Assembly: GCF_000004075.3 (NCBI RefSeq)
Contig: NC_026655.2
Coordinates: 6,262,001 to 6,326,000, forward strand
Origin: Cucumis sativus
Lineage: Eukaryota > Streptophyta > Magnoliopsida > Cucurbitales > Cucurbitaceae
DNA: 64,000 bases
Direction of reading: 5' to 3'
Each line of letters begins with the position of its first letter. The first letter of the stretch is position 1. The notes under the pieces are model-generated. The model was not told where the DNA came from. It saw only the letters and a program-made list of their open reading frames with translations, and made no database searches. Positions 1-11,702 of this stretch are shown here, one piece after another. The position numbers were made by a program, and so were the translations under genes.

Positions 1-75
1 AGAACTTTTGAGGAATACGAGCACGACGACCCCCGCAGCGGCCGCCATGAAACGATGTAGTCGGTTGGATATCAT
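1..75 (-). CDS. 5' end of an unidentified gene, truncated by window edge
   Basis: Reading leftward from an ATG at 75-73, an open frame runs to the window edge with 25 codons. It has a second in-frame ATG at 48-46 followed by an Ala/Val-rich hydrophobic stretch (MAAAAGVVVLVFLKSS), which looks like the start of a signal peptide or signal anchor. This short stretch is richer in G and C than its surroundings, as plant coding DNA often is. A TATA-like element lies about 60 bases upstream, near 133-143. The product cannot be identified from so few residues. It could also be chance, so confidence is moderate. Confidence 0.4.
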   Translation of the reverse strand, partial: MISNRLHRFMAAAAGVVVLVFLKSS

Positions 76-3000
76 GATCAGAACTATGGAAATGTAATGG
101 GATTAATTATATTGAGGGGAGGTTGTGTGGGTTTATATATAAAAGGGAATGTGATATTAATTACAAGGGTAAAAGTTTTAAAACGGAAAAGTTTGTCAGT
201 TATTTTGATGGCGTAGGTCAGCTTTTTGGCTCATGCTTCTTGCTTGATCACTCATGAATGAAATGGAAACGTTCATGTATATCGTTTTGAAGACAGGTGT
301 TCTTCATGCATAAATCCCTATACATGTTTTGTAACTGTCTTTTCTTTTTGGTACGTAATATAAACAAATATGATTACTCCTAAACAATAATGTTCATATC
401 GGTCAAAAGTTGTTCAAGTAGAGAGTTCAAAGTGTAACGGATAGCTTTGTAATTGTATGAAGAGAGAATAGGTAGTCAAAGTAGGCTTGACTAATTAGTG
501 ATGTTAATCTATCTTTTGATATCATCTTTTCTCATCATTTTTCAAGAGGTAGTTGTTGTATTAAAAAAGTTGCCAAACTATCTTTAAATTTACAAGAATT
601 TCTCAATTTTTTTTATCAATATTTAAGAGCTACTATGTCACAACACCGACTATTGTATTTGAGTTATTTTATAATTGATCGTTTGGTTTATGTTGATGCC
701 TCTATTTATATTTTCATAATTTCCTTTTTTGGTCTTTTGAGTTATTATATTTTCAGAATTTCTTGTAAATAACAAAAGCAAAAAACAAAAATAAATTATT
801 TTTTTACACATATGTTTGTATAGACTCTAGAGATGGGTAGAAAGTTGAATTGAAAGAACATCATTTTTAATAGTTTAAAATGTAATAGATTTTGAATTTA
901 AATTTCAAAATGCAAAGTTATTAAATTAAATAAAGATAAAACGTGTCATGTTATAAAACTTAATTTTTTTAATTAAAAATATATAGATAACTATGTTATT
1001 TATAATAAAGTATATAATATTACAAAATAATAATTACTTTAATTAAAAAATTAGAAACTTCAACTATTTGTATAGTTTATAAATAAGTATGGAACATAAT
1101 TGTTTAAATTAAAATTTAACTTTTAAATTCGTTGTCAAATAAATATTTAAAAACATGAAATACACTTTTAGATAAAATACACTTTTAAACTCTAAAATTT
1201 AATATTATTGTCTATTTGATTTTTGAGGTTTTAAGAGTACACTTCAGTTTCATGGATTTGAAAAATAGTTATAAATGGTCTATATCTATTAAAGTTAACT
1301 ATTAGTTTACTAACCAAAAAATGACAAGACGGTGTAATAACAATTATTCTAGTTTTTACATCATTCTTCATTTGGTCGTTAATGCAGGTGAAATAAAGGT
1401 TTGGTATCTTTTTTTTAGTTCATGATCACAGTTTTTTTTCCTGTGGGTGGTGGAAATCCTCTGTTTTCCATCACCTATAGGTATATGGGGTTTCCTTTCT
1501 TTTTCTCTATTTGTTTATTTTGATTCCAAGAATCTGATTTCTTGGAATTTCTTTTCTTTTGGAGAATGAGATTTGGTTTGTTTTGATTGGGAATTTTTGC
1601 GTTAGGATTCATTAGTGAGAATTGGAATGAAATTCAAGCAACCAAACAACGGAGCTTAGAACAGCTTTTCATTCTTCTTCTTTTATTTTGGCCAGTTTTC
1701 TTCAATAAAAATTGACAATCGTGGACAAAAATTGAGATTTCTCTATCTGGGTTCTTGGGAAAACGAAGAAAAAAGTTCAATTTGGAGATTGAAATTGAAA
1801 AAAAAAAAAAGAGGAGAAAATATGTTGATATTGATGCCGAAATCAAACAGAGCACTGCTGAAACTACGGAGACAAGTTTGCTAAAAAAGAAGATGAAAAA
1901 GCATAATTGTTATTTTAGTGCTACATCATTCTTTAGTTAGTCAAGTGACCGTCAATTTTTTCATATGGACCATTTATAATTTTAAAAAAAAAAACTTTAG
2001 GGATTAAGCGTCAATTTTGAAACTTTATGGATACGAGATAGACAATGACATCAAATCTTAGATACCAGAAGTACATTTTGTCCTATAATCTTATTTTTAC
2101 TAATCCACTTATTTTTCAAATCTATGTTTTACCAAAATGTTACACACTCAACACTCATAATTAAGAAGATGAAAATTTTTCCACTTCCAAAAAGTTTATA
2201 TCTTTTATTATATGTTACATAAACATGTGGATGAACTTGAACGTTTTACCCATTAAAAATATTGCATCATGTTTTTGTCCAAAAAAAATCTTAACTCAAA
2301 TTAGTCCTATAGGGTTTATTTTCTAAAAACAGAAACATTTTTAAGATTGACATCTTTAGATTTGTTGTAGAGAAGAAATATACATTTGATTTGAATGTAA
2401 ATTAATTAGAATCATCAAAATTATATATGAGTATGTGTCATGTGTGCATGTGCTTAGACATTTTGAAGAAATTGTTAGAAATTTTATTTTCCTTTTTTTC
2501 TTGCATTTGAATACTGGTTTTTATACACTACTAGGATAAATATAAATATGATAGAGATAAGAGTTGAATTAAGCAAGATTAAATTTTCATTTGAGATTAA
2601 CTAATTGTGCTTGTATTGCTTGTATAGTTGTCTTAACAGAGATGTTCTGGCGCATCTCTCAGTCCATATCGTATCTCTTTTATAAAAAAAAAATTGTCCT
2701 ACAAAAGAGTTTTTTTTACTTATTACTTACTGTGCTTTTATCAAAATTTTGTAAATTTCCTAAAACTTGTGTTGCTCTTATACCAATTGGGGTGATAATG
2801 TGTATTAATTCTAATAATACGATAGTTTATGTTGTTCACAATTGAGAAAAAAGTCGTGTCACGAGAATTTGCTATTTAAATTGAAACATTAGATTGTATT
2901 ATAAAAGTATGTCGTGTCTACTCTTCTTTTAGTTAGGAAGAATTGTAATTATAGAATAGAATGCATTTAATTCTTTCAATTAAATTTAGAAATTGTAATG

Positions 3001-4056
3001 GTAGAATTGATTTATAATTTTTATTAAGATTATATTTAAAAATTATCCATGATCCAATGTGTAGATTTCTATAAATTAAATGTTAGAGTTTTGATTGATA
3101 AAATTATAAATCTGGTACAGCTAAAACTCATAATTTTATTGATGAGTAGCATTTATTTTTACACCAATTTCTTCTTCTTTTCTTTTCTATTTTTTCATCT
3201 TTTGTTACTTTAGCCAACCGATCCACAAATTTCAACGGACTTTTGCTTTAATATGATCATGATGTAAGGGATTACGTTAGGTGCTATACTCAAAATCATT
3301 AATTAACAATTAATCTCAAGAATTACCTAACCTTATTGCAGAAAAGACATGCATGGCCACATCTTAATTCAAAGTTTCTTTGTGCAGGTGTTTGATCGAT
3401 TAGCCAATTCAAATATCATTATAAAAAAATATTTATTTAATCATAGTCTTCTATATGCAACCATTTTAAAATTTGCACTTATGCTATACTTTTTATACAT
3501 CACCAATACATCCACCCCACATATAAAATAAAATATTTAATATTAATAATTCTATCGTTGTCGTCAAAATTTTCAAATATTATCTTCACAGTAATATCAC
3601 TTCATTTTTACACACAAAATAATAGAAATTAAGTACAAGTCAAACCAACAACATTGAAAACGAGCATACATTTCAAAAACTAAAAACTACATAAATAAAA
3701 TAGTTATCATACCCAAACCTATTTTTTTAAAAAAAAAATCCTATCTCAACTTTTTTTTTCTTTAGTATTACTTTACCAATATTTTTAAATTGAAAAAAAA
3801 AATAGGTTATTAAAAAAAATATATATGTTTTTTTAAAATTTGATTAAGCATCAAACTCTTGTATTAAGAAATTAAAGATGCAAATTATTATTTAAAAATT
3901 GAGATAGAAACAAAGTTTCATTTACTAATCTCACAACTTGAAAAATATCTAATGAAAAAGAAAATTCAATCAAGTAATAAACCACTCAGCTTCAAATGTT
4001 CAAAAGCGTACAAAAATAATAATTGGTTTACCTTCAATCTCACAGATATCCCCACC
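76..4056. other. Intergenic region, no gene recognised
   Basis: AT-rich sequence with many A and T homopolymers. The small open frames here (around 1634-1940, 2591-2845 and 3349-3531) are Lys- or Phe/Leu-rich, match no family I know and lack coding character. The last part contains the promoter and 5' UTR of the glycosyltransferase. An ATG at 3952, in frame with that gene, would add 35 residues, but they look like translated leader. Confidence 0.6.
133..143 (-). promoter_or_regulatory. TATA-like element for the left-edge gene
   Basis: A TATATATAAA-type stretch lies 58 to 68 bases upstream of the first ATG of the truncated minus-strand gene, the spacing expected for a plant core promoter with a short 5' UTR. 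The stretch is nearly palindromic, so its orientation is inferred from the gene alone. Confidence 0.3.
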
Positions 4057-6103
4057 ATGACCGTATCTCATCATCATCTAGTTTTCATCTGTACTCCAGC
4101 AATCGGAAATCTAGTTCCCGCCGTCGAATTCGCCATTCGGTTAATCAATCACGACTCTCGTTTCTTCGTCACCTTTCTCGCCATCGACATCCCCGGAAGA
4201 TCCCTCGTCAATGCCTATACCCAATCACGTTCCTCCCTTTCCCCATCACCAAACCTCCAATTCATTCATCTCCCATCTCTCCAACCCCCATCCCCCAATC
4301 TCTACCACTCCCACACTGCTTATTTATCCTTAATCTTCAATTCTCATAAACCCAACGTCAAACATACTCTCTCCGACCTCCAAAAAAAACTCCCCAATTC
4401 CGCGCGTATCGTCGGGATGTTTGTCGACATGTTCACTACTACATTCATCGACGTCGCTAACGATCTCCAAATTCCTCCCTACCTGTTTTTTGCGTCCCCT
4501 GCCACTTTCCTTAGCCTCATGGTTCAGGTATCTAAAACCGATCACGACCGATTTAACTCATTGATTCGTAACTCGGAGGCTGAGTTCGTTTTACCGAGTT
4601 ATGTTCACCCGTTGACTGTGAGTATGTTGCCGCTGACGCTTTCGAAGACGGAGGATGGTTTGTTTTGGTATGGTTATCACGGGCGACGGTTTGGTGAGAC
4701 GAAGGGTATTGTCATAAACACGTTTGAAGAGCTTGAGCCACACGCCCTGAGGTCGTTGGAGTTGGATGAGGTTCCACCGGTTTATGCTATTGGGCCTATG
4801 GTTGATTTGGGTGGGCCGGCCCAGTGGCAGGGTGGTGAGGGGAGGGTGGAGAGGGTTGTGAAGTGGTTGGATGGTCAGGAGGAGGGGTCGGTTGTTTTGT
4901 TGAGCTTTGGGAGTATGGGGAGCCTTGATGAAGGTCAAGTGAGAGAGATTGCGTTTGGGCTCGAAAGGGGTGGGTTCCGGTTCGTGTGGGTTGTACGGCA
5001 GCCTCCAAAGGCGAAGTTAGAACAACCGGATGACTACTCTGATCTAAGCGATGTGTTGCCGGAAGGGTTTCTAAGTCGCACGGCCGGACGGGGATTGGTC
5101 TGTGGGTGGGTCCCGCAGGTGTGTTTTCTCTCTTCTTTTAATTTGTGAGGAAAAATGATGTTTGTATTTTGCAAAAATAACATCCATTTGGTCAATAATA
5201 TCCTTAATTAAATAGTCTTCAAAACTTCTAAGATAGGTTTTAAACTAAAAAAAGGCTACATTTGAATGAAACTATAACGATAAGTTGTCAAATACAAAAA
5301 GACTATTTACACGTATATAAGATATTCCTTGAGTGCTTCTAATATATTATTACACATATATAAAACAAAACGATGAGATTGGGAATTTTAGATGGCAAAT
5401 GTATTGTGTATCTTCATCCCTGTTTTACCAACCGATCGAAAACTTCCCATCCAAAATAGTACATCATATTTTATATGTTAAAGGTAATTATATAATGTAA
5501 AAACAACATCTTTAATGTCACTTATGTGGAGTGGAAGTGTTGATTTGAATCTGACTAAGTTAAAAGAAACTTTTTTTGTAGAATTAGAATATTTGATATT
5601 GTTAGTCATTTAGACTTGAGCAAGAAATGTACCACTTTATGAAGAAAAAAAATAGTGTAGCCTTAATAAGAAGGGTATGTGAATAGTGTTGTAAAGTTCT
5701 TTTGATCATCGATTTATGTTCATATATTGGCTTGTAGGTGACTATTTTGAGTCATCGTGCAATTGGAGGGTTTGTGTCACATTGCGGATGGAACTCGATT
5801 CTTGAGAGTTTATGGTTTGGTGTACCAATAGCAACATGGCCATTGTATGCAGAGCAACAAATGAATGCCTTTGAAATGGTGAAAGAATTGGAATTGGCAG
5901 TGGAGGTACGACTCGATTACATGGAAGGAAGCAAGGTAGTGACGGGAGAGGAGCTAGAGAGAGCGTTGAGGCGCTTGATGGATGACAACAACAAGGTCAA
6001 GTCGAGAGTGAATCGAATGAGGGAAAAGTGTAAAATGGTTCTCATGGAAAATGGATCCGCATACGTGGCCTTCAATTCTCTTATTGAGAAATTAAGAGCC
6101 TAA
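4057..6103 (+). CDS. UDP-glycosyltransferase, UGT71-like (2 exons)
   Basis: Family-1 glycosyltransferase that moves a sugar, probably glucose from UDP-glucose, onto a small lipophilic acceptor such as a phenolic or terpenoid in the cytosol. Exons are 4057-5118 and 5738-6103 with a phase-0 intron, giving 475 residues, the usual length. ATG 4057 is preferred because the core fold begins there (LVFICTPAIGNLVP); an in-frame ATG at 3952 would add an unlike leader. The C-terminal PSPG donor-binding box spans residues 351-394, starts WVPQ, contains HCGWNS and ends in Gln, the residue typical of UDP-glucose users. The N-terminal motif reads G17-N18-L19 where active plant UGTs have His as catalytic base; the partner Asp is present (D124, in VDMF). 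The intron falls inside the PSPG box, just after WVPQ. Phrases such as INTFEELEPHAL and LPEGFLSRTAGRGL suggest the UGT71 group. The acceptor cannot be predicted. Confidence 0.92.
5119..5737 (+). other. Intron interrupting the PSPG box of the UGT
   Basis: This 619-base AT-rich intron starts GTGTGTTT after a CAG and ends TTGTAG. Reading through it gives a stop ten codons later, while removing it joins WVPQ to VTILSHRAIGGF, the standard PSPG continuation. I see no mobile-element termini or open frame inside it. Confidence 0.85.
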
Positions 6104-8057
6104 ATTTTGTAATTGTTTGAATTTGGGTATGATTCTTGTTGCTTTTTTTTTCTTCTCTATTTTGACAATATATATCCGAAGAATCCTCTAATTTCGAGAC
6201 TGATAATAAATAGTAACACTGGGTGGGTTGATTGAACTATATGCTTATTTTAGGTTTTGTACTTGACCTCCTTGATTGGCCTACAGTTTTTTTTTTTTAA
6301 GTAAGATAGGTTTGATAACTATGTAGTTTTATTTTTTATATATACAAGCTTTATAAATAACAACTCTAAGTTGGTTATTCTGTTTTCTTATATATGTAAG
6401 AAAGTTTTAAACATCTAAATAGTAAGCTGGTTTGAAAATCATTCTTTTTATTATTATTATTATTTATGATTCTATTATATTGTTAAAGGAATTTTTATTA
6501 AACTAACTTTGATATACTTAGGTGATCAACCCTATCCTTACTTTCTTGCTTTAGGTCTCTTAGGGAAATTCTCTTCCACTCCACAGTAGGTTATGATTAC
6601 CTTCAAGTGTATTGGTAAGAAAATATAATAACAATGGAAAATATATTATTTGAAAGATATACTTAATTGCTAAGAACTAAAGGTGAATGGTAAAAATTTA
6701 AGGGGAAAATGTAAGTTTAATTTCTCGAACTGCAGTGAAAGTTAAATTCAAAATTCACAAATAAATTTATTACATTTTAAAATCTTAGAAATAAATAGAA
6801 ACTAATGATGTAATATATATCAAGATTTTAATTTACTGAAATTTTGATCGATTTTGATACTTATTTCTAGAAAATTTATAAAAGAAAATAAATTTAAATT
6901 AGTAAATAAATATTTAAAAAAGAGTTAGCATATCTATATTATTATATGTATATTAGTGACTTTGTTATTTAATCTTTATGTTTTTGTAGATTTTTCTACC
7001 ATATAGTCTAAAAATCGATTCTTCCATTATATTATTGATATTGAACGTTTGAAAACGTAAAAATATCAATGTTTTAATGAAAATTTAATACTAAAAAAAT
7101 ATAGGGAGAAGTTGAAAAGTATTATATATATTAGGGGAGAAAAAATGGATATGTTTAATAGAAATGGGATTAGAAAGATTGATTAGACAGTTGTTGAAGT
7201 TGAAGTGCACTCCTCGCTCTCTCATTCCTCCATTTCAATTCAATTAAAACTCAAATACCCTTTCGGATTGTTCTCTAAAATATCCTTTTTATTTTACTCA
7301 ATCATATATATATATATCAACTTCATGTTTTATTTTTTTATTTTTTTATTAAAAAAGAAAAATAAAAGAAAAGAAAGAAAATTTATATTGCAGGTGAAAT
7401 TAAAAATCTAGAGTTTTATTAGACATTCTAAAAAAAAAATTAAAAAAAACACTCATCTTAGTTGAACATGTATGCTTATAACTTAAGCTAAAAATTAAGT
7501 TTACTGTTTGGCTTTTGGATTTTTTAAAAAAAATTTAGGGTTGTTTTTTTTTTCAATATCTTATATATGGTTTTAATATTTCCTGTCTAAACATATTAGA
7601 GCTCATCCAATTCTAAAAACAAAAACAAAAACAAACTTTTGAAATCCTTAATGTCTAAAATACTACTTAAAAGTACAGAAAAAAAAATACTACAAAAATG
7701 TAGACAACAAAGTTTAGAAAACAATATAGGTTTATAAGCTTGATTTTTTTTTGAAACAAATTGAATAAAAATAAAAGACCAAATGGTTATCAAACCACCT
7801 GACTTTGAATTCCATTACCTTAGTATAACCCAAATTTCAAAGGGGGGGTTTTGTAAAGAAAAGAAGAAAAAAAAAAGGAATATATGATGGTTGACTTAAT
7901 ATTAGAGAAAGAAAGGAAGGTGGAGGGGGAAGAGAGATGGGAAATATACAAGACAAGAGAGAAAGGGGAGAAGGGAGGGGGGAAAATGGCAGAGAAATTA
8001 AAGGCAGTAGTAGTAGTAGCAGTGTAGTAGTAGAGAAGTGGAAGAGAGAAAGTAAAG

Positions 8058-8081
8058 GGGTTTAGGGTTAGGGTTTAGGGT
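8058..8081 (+). repeat. Short interstitial telomere-like tract
   Basis: A run of plant telomere-type units, GGGTTTAGGG, GTTAGGG and GTTTAGGG in close succession, within a GA-rich stretch. Single AAACCCTA boxes (telo boxes) are common in plant promoters, but three adjacent units are less usual. It may be a telo-box cluster of an unannotated transcript or a small interstitial telomeric insertion. Confidence 0.5.
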
Positions 8082-9384
8082 GTTGGTTGCTTGAAGAGTG
8101 ACTAAAATTTCCAAAATTGAATACTCTACTTTATGCTAAATAAGGAGATTTCTTAAAGGAGGAAACAAATTTCCAAAAGTGATGTTAAGTGCTTTTTCCT
8201 TTTTACAAAAGAAAATGAAAAACCCACTGGGATTGACAATAACAACACATTCACTAAAATTTCAATGTATGAAGATGCAAAAACAGAAAATGATGATTTG
8301 CAGAGAAAGGAGAAAGAAATTTTCACAACAGTTTGTTGAAAGTGAATGATTAGATTTACATCCCAAAATTTAAAAAGAAAAAAAAAAGAAAAAACAAAGA
8401 ATTAAGAAGAAATAATGAACACCATAACTTTTGGTAGTTCACGCCACACTCTATAATAACTGTCACCAAATCCATCAATAAATGAGATTGGATTGGACAT
8501 ATGATCTCACTGACATCTCTCTCTCTCCCTCTCTTTCTATTCTTTCTTTTATTTATATTATTAGGAAAAATAAATCAAAATATTTATAAAAGACTATAAG
8601 TGTATTCATCCAGGTTGATGGATAATTATGTTAATTTATTATGGGAATATATGGTTACTTTTTATTTTTCTTTCCACAACAATACCATAACTAAAAGAAA
8701 ATGAACACAACAAATTGGGATTCCCTCATTCACATTCAAGTCTTCTCAATGGGTACAGGCCACCTTTGTGAGCTTTTTAATTTATTTCTTTTTTTAGTGA
8801 CAATGTGAAGGTCGTATTTTGTTTCATTATTTGCAATATCTGTTTATTTCATTTCTTTTTTTCTTTTTCTTTCCTTTTTTAAGGAACACCTTCTTTAGTG
8901 TATCCTAATATTTTATTGCCATGACCAAATAAATAATTGGTGTTTAAATTCTCTCATCTTAAACACATTTTTTCTTTTACTCAAACAATATAACTCTCTA
9001 AGTCATTAAAAAAATCAACCCCCAATTCACTAATACTCATTTTAAAGCTATAGTTGAACTTTAAAAACAAATAAAATTGCTTTTAACATTGTTTGAAGTT
9101 TTTTTTTTTTTTTGTTTTTTTTTTTTACCAATTTTCTCGCAATAAAAAAAGAAAAAAAAACCAAAAGTTCAAGTTCAAATTTAAAATCCAAACCAAAACT
9201 TCCCTAAAACAAAAAATAACCAAATACAAAATGACTTGATTTTAAAATCACTCAAAACATACTTTAAATAACCCCAAACTAAGTGTTAAATTAAGTAAAA
9301 GTATTTTCAATGTAATTTTGAGTGTAACAAAAACAATTTTAACAACTTATAATCACTCTCAACGTGCTCTAATCTCTAATATAT

Positions 9385-9410
9385 ATGTGTATATATATAT
9401 ATATATATAT
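9385..9410. repeat. TA dinucleotide microsatellite
   Basis: An almost perfect run of TA repeats that continues a slightly interrupted TATGTGTA stretch on its left. No gene is adjacent. Confidence 0.8.
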
Positions 9411-11415
9411 AAAAAGATAAAAAAATAAAGTGTGATTTAGTAAAGTGCTATAATAGAAAAGAAAGAAGAGAGTAGAGAGCAGAAAGAATGCAGGAGATGG
9501 GCATGGTGGTGATGGTGGGAAAGAAGGGGCCAATGGGCCCCCAATTATTTGGGAAATATAAGCATATGATGACCTCTGCCCTTTTGTTTTTTCAAAAGTA
9601 CAATTTCCATTTACTTAATCCATCTAACTTCTTACATATATTCATTATTTCCCTTTCATCATTTTTTTAAAACCCTTTTCTCTCTTTTTTCAATCTTTAT
9701 ATACTAATTTCTACCTCTTTTTGTTGATCATATAATGATATAGTACTTGTACCATATAGTCAAACATGATTGATTTCTTTTCTTTACATTTTAATTAAAC
9801 TAGTTAATCTATACTATTGTTGGTTGATATTCTTTTTTCTCTAATTATTTACATCGACGAAGAAATATCTTATAACTTTCTTAAAATAATTAACGACGTG
9901 TCTTAATATTTAAGTGATATTAATTTATTGTTGAAGTTTCAAAGGCAACATCTAAATCCATGGGTTAGATCGACCTAAGTCTAAACGGTTTCAAAGTCTA
10001 TCACTTACCCAAAAGAAGAAATAAAATCTCCTTACTGTTATAGGTCAACTAGTAAAGTTCATGGTGTTTTATTAAAAAGAAAATGACTAACGTATATGGG
10101 TGGTTCTACCAAGTCTTTGAGATATTTTAAAACTACAATATTTGAGATAATAAAATGAAGAAAGAAGAAGAAGAGATATATATATAAATAAATTCACACC
10201 AAAGTGTCTATAGATCAATGAAAATATAAGATGCAGTAATCACTAACAAGTTCAGTAATTTGAATATCAATTCAATTGTATAAAAAAATAAATTAAATTA
10301 TAATAACACTCATACCAATTAAGCATCTTTTTTTGGCATGAACTACTAAAATATTTCAAAGCTAATTATGTTTGACCTAAAACAAAATCATATATTAGGT
10401 GGGCTTTCTAATTTATTATTAGTATTCTGAAAAAGAAAGGCTGTGAGTAAACACAAACATGTGTTGAAAGTTGAAAGAATTTTAGTGATACTCTCTTGCA
10501 AAAGTCATGTCAATCAATCATTCCAAAAACTTATTTTTAGGTTTAAGTAATCAAACTTTTTTAACTTTCATGTATATTCAATAGTCCCAAAATTTTAAAA
10601 GTAGGTTAGAAATCACTTTTGGGTTTATTAACCTTCATGAAGGCAATAGGTTTGATTTTTTAAATTTTGGTGGGTAATGATTTAAATTTTATATTTTCAA
10701 TCTTTTTTGTTATATAACAATTCAATTATCTATACTTATTGTTACCAACTAAAATTTAAGAAAACTAAGTTATCATGTCAACTTTTTTAAAAAAAGAAAA
10801 TAAAACTTGTTTTGATAGGGAGAATTTGGTTAAGATTTCAACTTTTGTACATTAAGAACGACACATATATAATGTTATAAAAAAGATAGAAAATAATCTT
10901 AATTTTTAAAAACTAAGAAAAAACGAAATGATTAACAAACAATATGATTATTACAAAAAAAAATTTAAAAATCATCAAAGCTTAAAGATTATAAATACAA
11001 ATTTTATGTATTTTATTATTTGTGTAGAAGCAGTTCCGAGAAAAAGAGAATCAAACATCCACCTAAAATATAAAAGACCAGGACAAATATTAACTAGGTT
11101 CACTTTAATATCATTTCAAATTTTTAATAAGGATTGATAGATTGTAATAAGATGAATTTGTAATGGAATGCAATCTAAAGCTCATATTTAAATTGAATGT
11201 TTATTTCATTGGGACAATTTTCATTTAAACCCTCTCGTTGACCATTTTCATTGTTGATGGCTATCTCACTTTTATTCCATCTTAGATTATCTATCCTTTC
11301 CAACACTTCTCTGATTATTAATAATCCTAAAACCATTACACATTTAAAAAAAAAAAGGATGCACAAACAATCTGTTGATATTGTGTTAATAGATTCGGAG
11401 TATGTGTGCAAAAAA

Positions 11416-11462
11416 AGAGAGAGATTGTGTAAAAGTGAATGAGAGAGAGAATAGAGAGAGAT
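11416..11462. promoter_or_regulatory. GA-repeat tract upstream of UFO
   Basis: A block of GAGAGA repeats lies 240-290 bases before the UFO start codon. GA repeats are binding sites for BASIC PENTACYSTEINE proteins, which act at plant developmental genes. Function here is inferred from position and composition only. Confidence 0.35.
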
Positions 11463-11625
11463 GCCCCCGGCCTTGTCCTTCCTACCTCGGCCATTGACAA
11501 AACAACTCGAAATGACAGATGCAACATTCAGACTCACTGCCCACATTCAGACACAACAAAAAAGCAACCCAATTGATCATAACATTAAATATTAATATTA
11601 ACTAATCAATTCCCCAGTTCACCCC

Positions 11626-11633
11626 TATATAAA
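11626..11633 (+). promoter_or_regulatory. TATA box of the UFO gene
   Basis: TATATAAA preceded by CCCC, 70 bases upstream of the UFO ATG. This predicts transcription starting near 11660 and a short 5' UTR. It is a textbook match in sequence and spacing. Confidence 0.7.
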
Positions 11634-11702
11634 CAACAACTCCAATCCCAACATTATCTTTAAAATCCATTTCACAATTTCCCTTTTGAAAAACTTTCCA
11701 AA

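Larger units (their letters stand above)
6104..11625. other. Intergenic region with low-complexity and GA-rich tracts
   Basis: 5.5 kb with no recognisable coding sequence. It holds a GA-rich tract (about 7850-8060), a GTA trinucleotide cluster near 8003-8031, a telomere-like tract near 8058-8081, a CT-rich tract near 8515-8560 and a TA microsatellite near 9385-9410. Open frames at 7205-7411, 7596-7793 and 9488-9670 are low complexity or match nothing known. Its right end is the promoter region of the UFO gene, including a GA-repeat block at about 11416-11462. Confidence 0.6.

Noticed and set aside
2591..2845. 84-residue open frame
   Set aside because: It begins at a non-ATG codon, has no family resemblance and sits in AT-rich DNA.
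3952..4056. Start of the UGT at the first in-frame ATG (3952)
   Set aside because: The extra 35 residues are Lys/Asn-rich and unlike any UGT N-terminus. The conserved fold starts within ten residues of the ATG at 4057.
11175..11546. 123-residue minus-strand frame upstream of UFO
   Set aside because: It comes from GA-repeat and promoter sequence, has low-complexity composition and overlaps the UFO upstream region.
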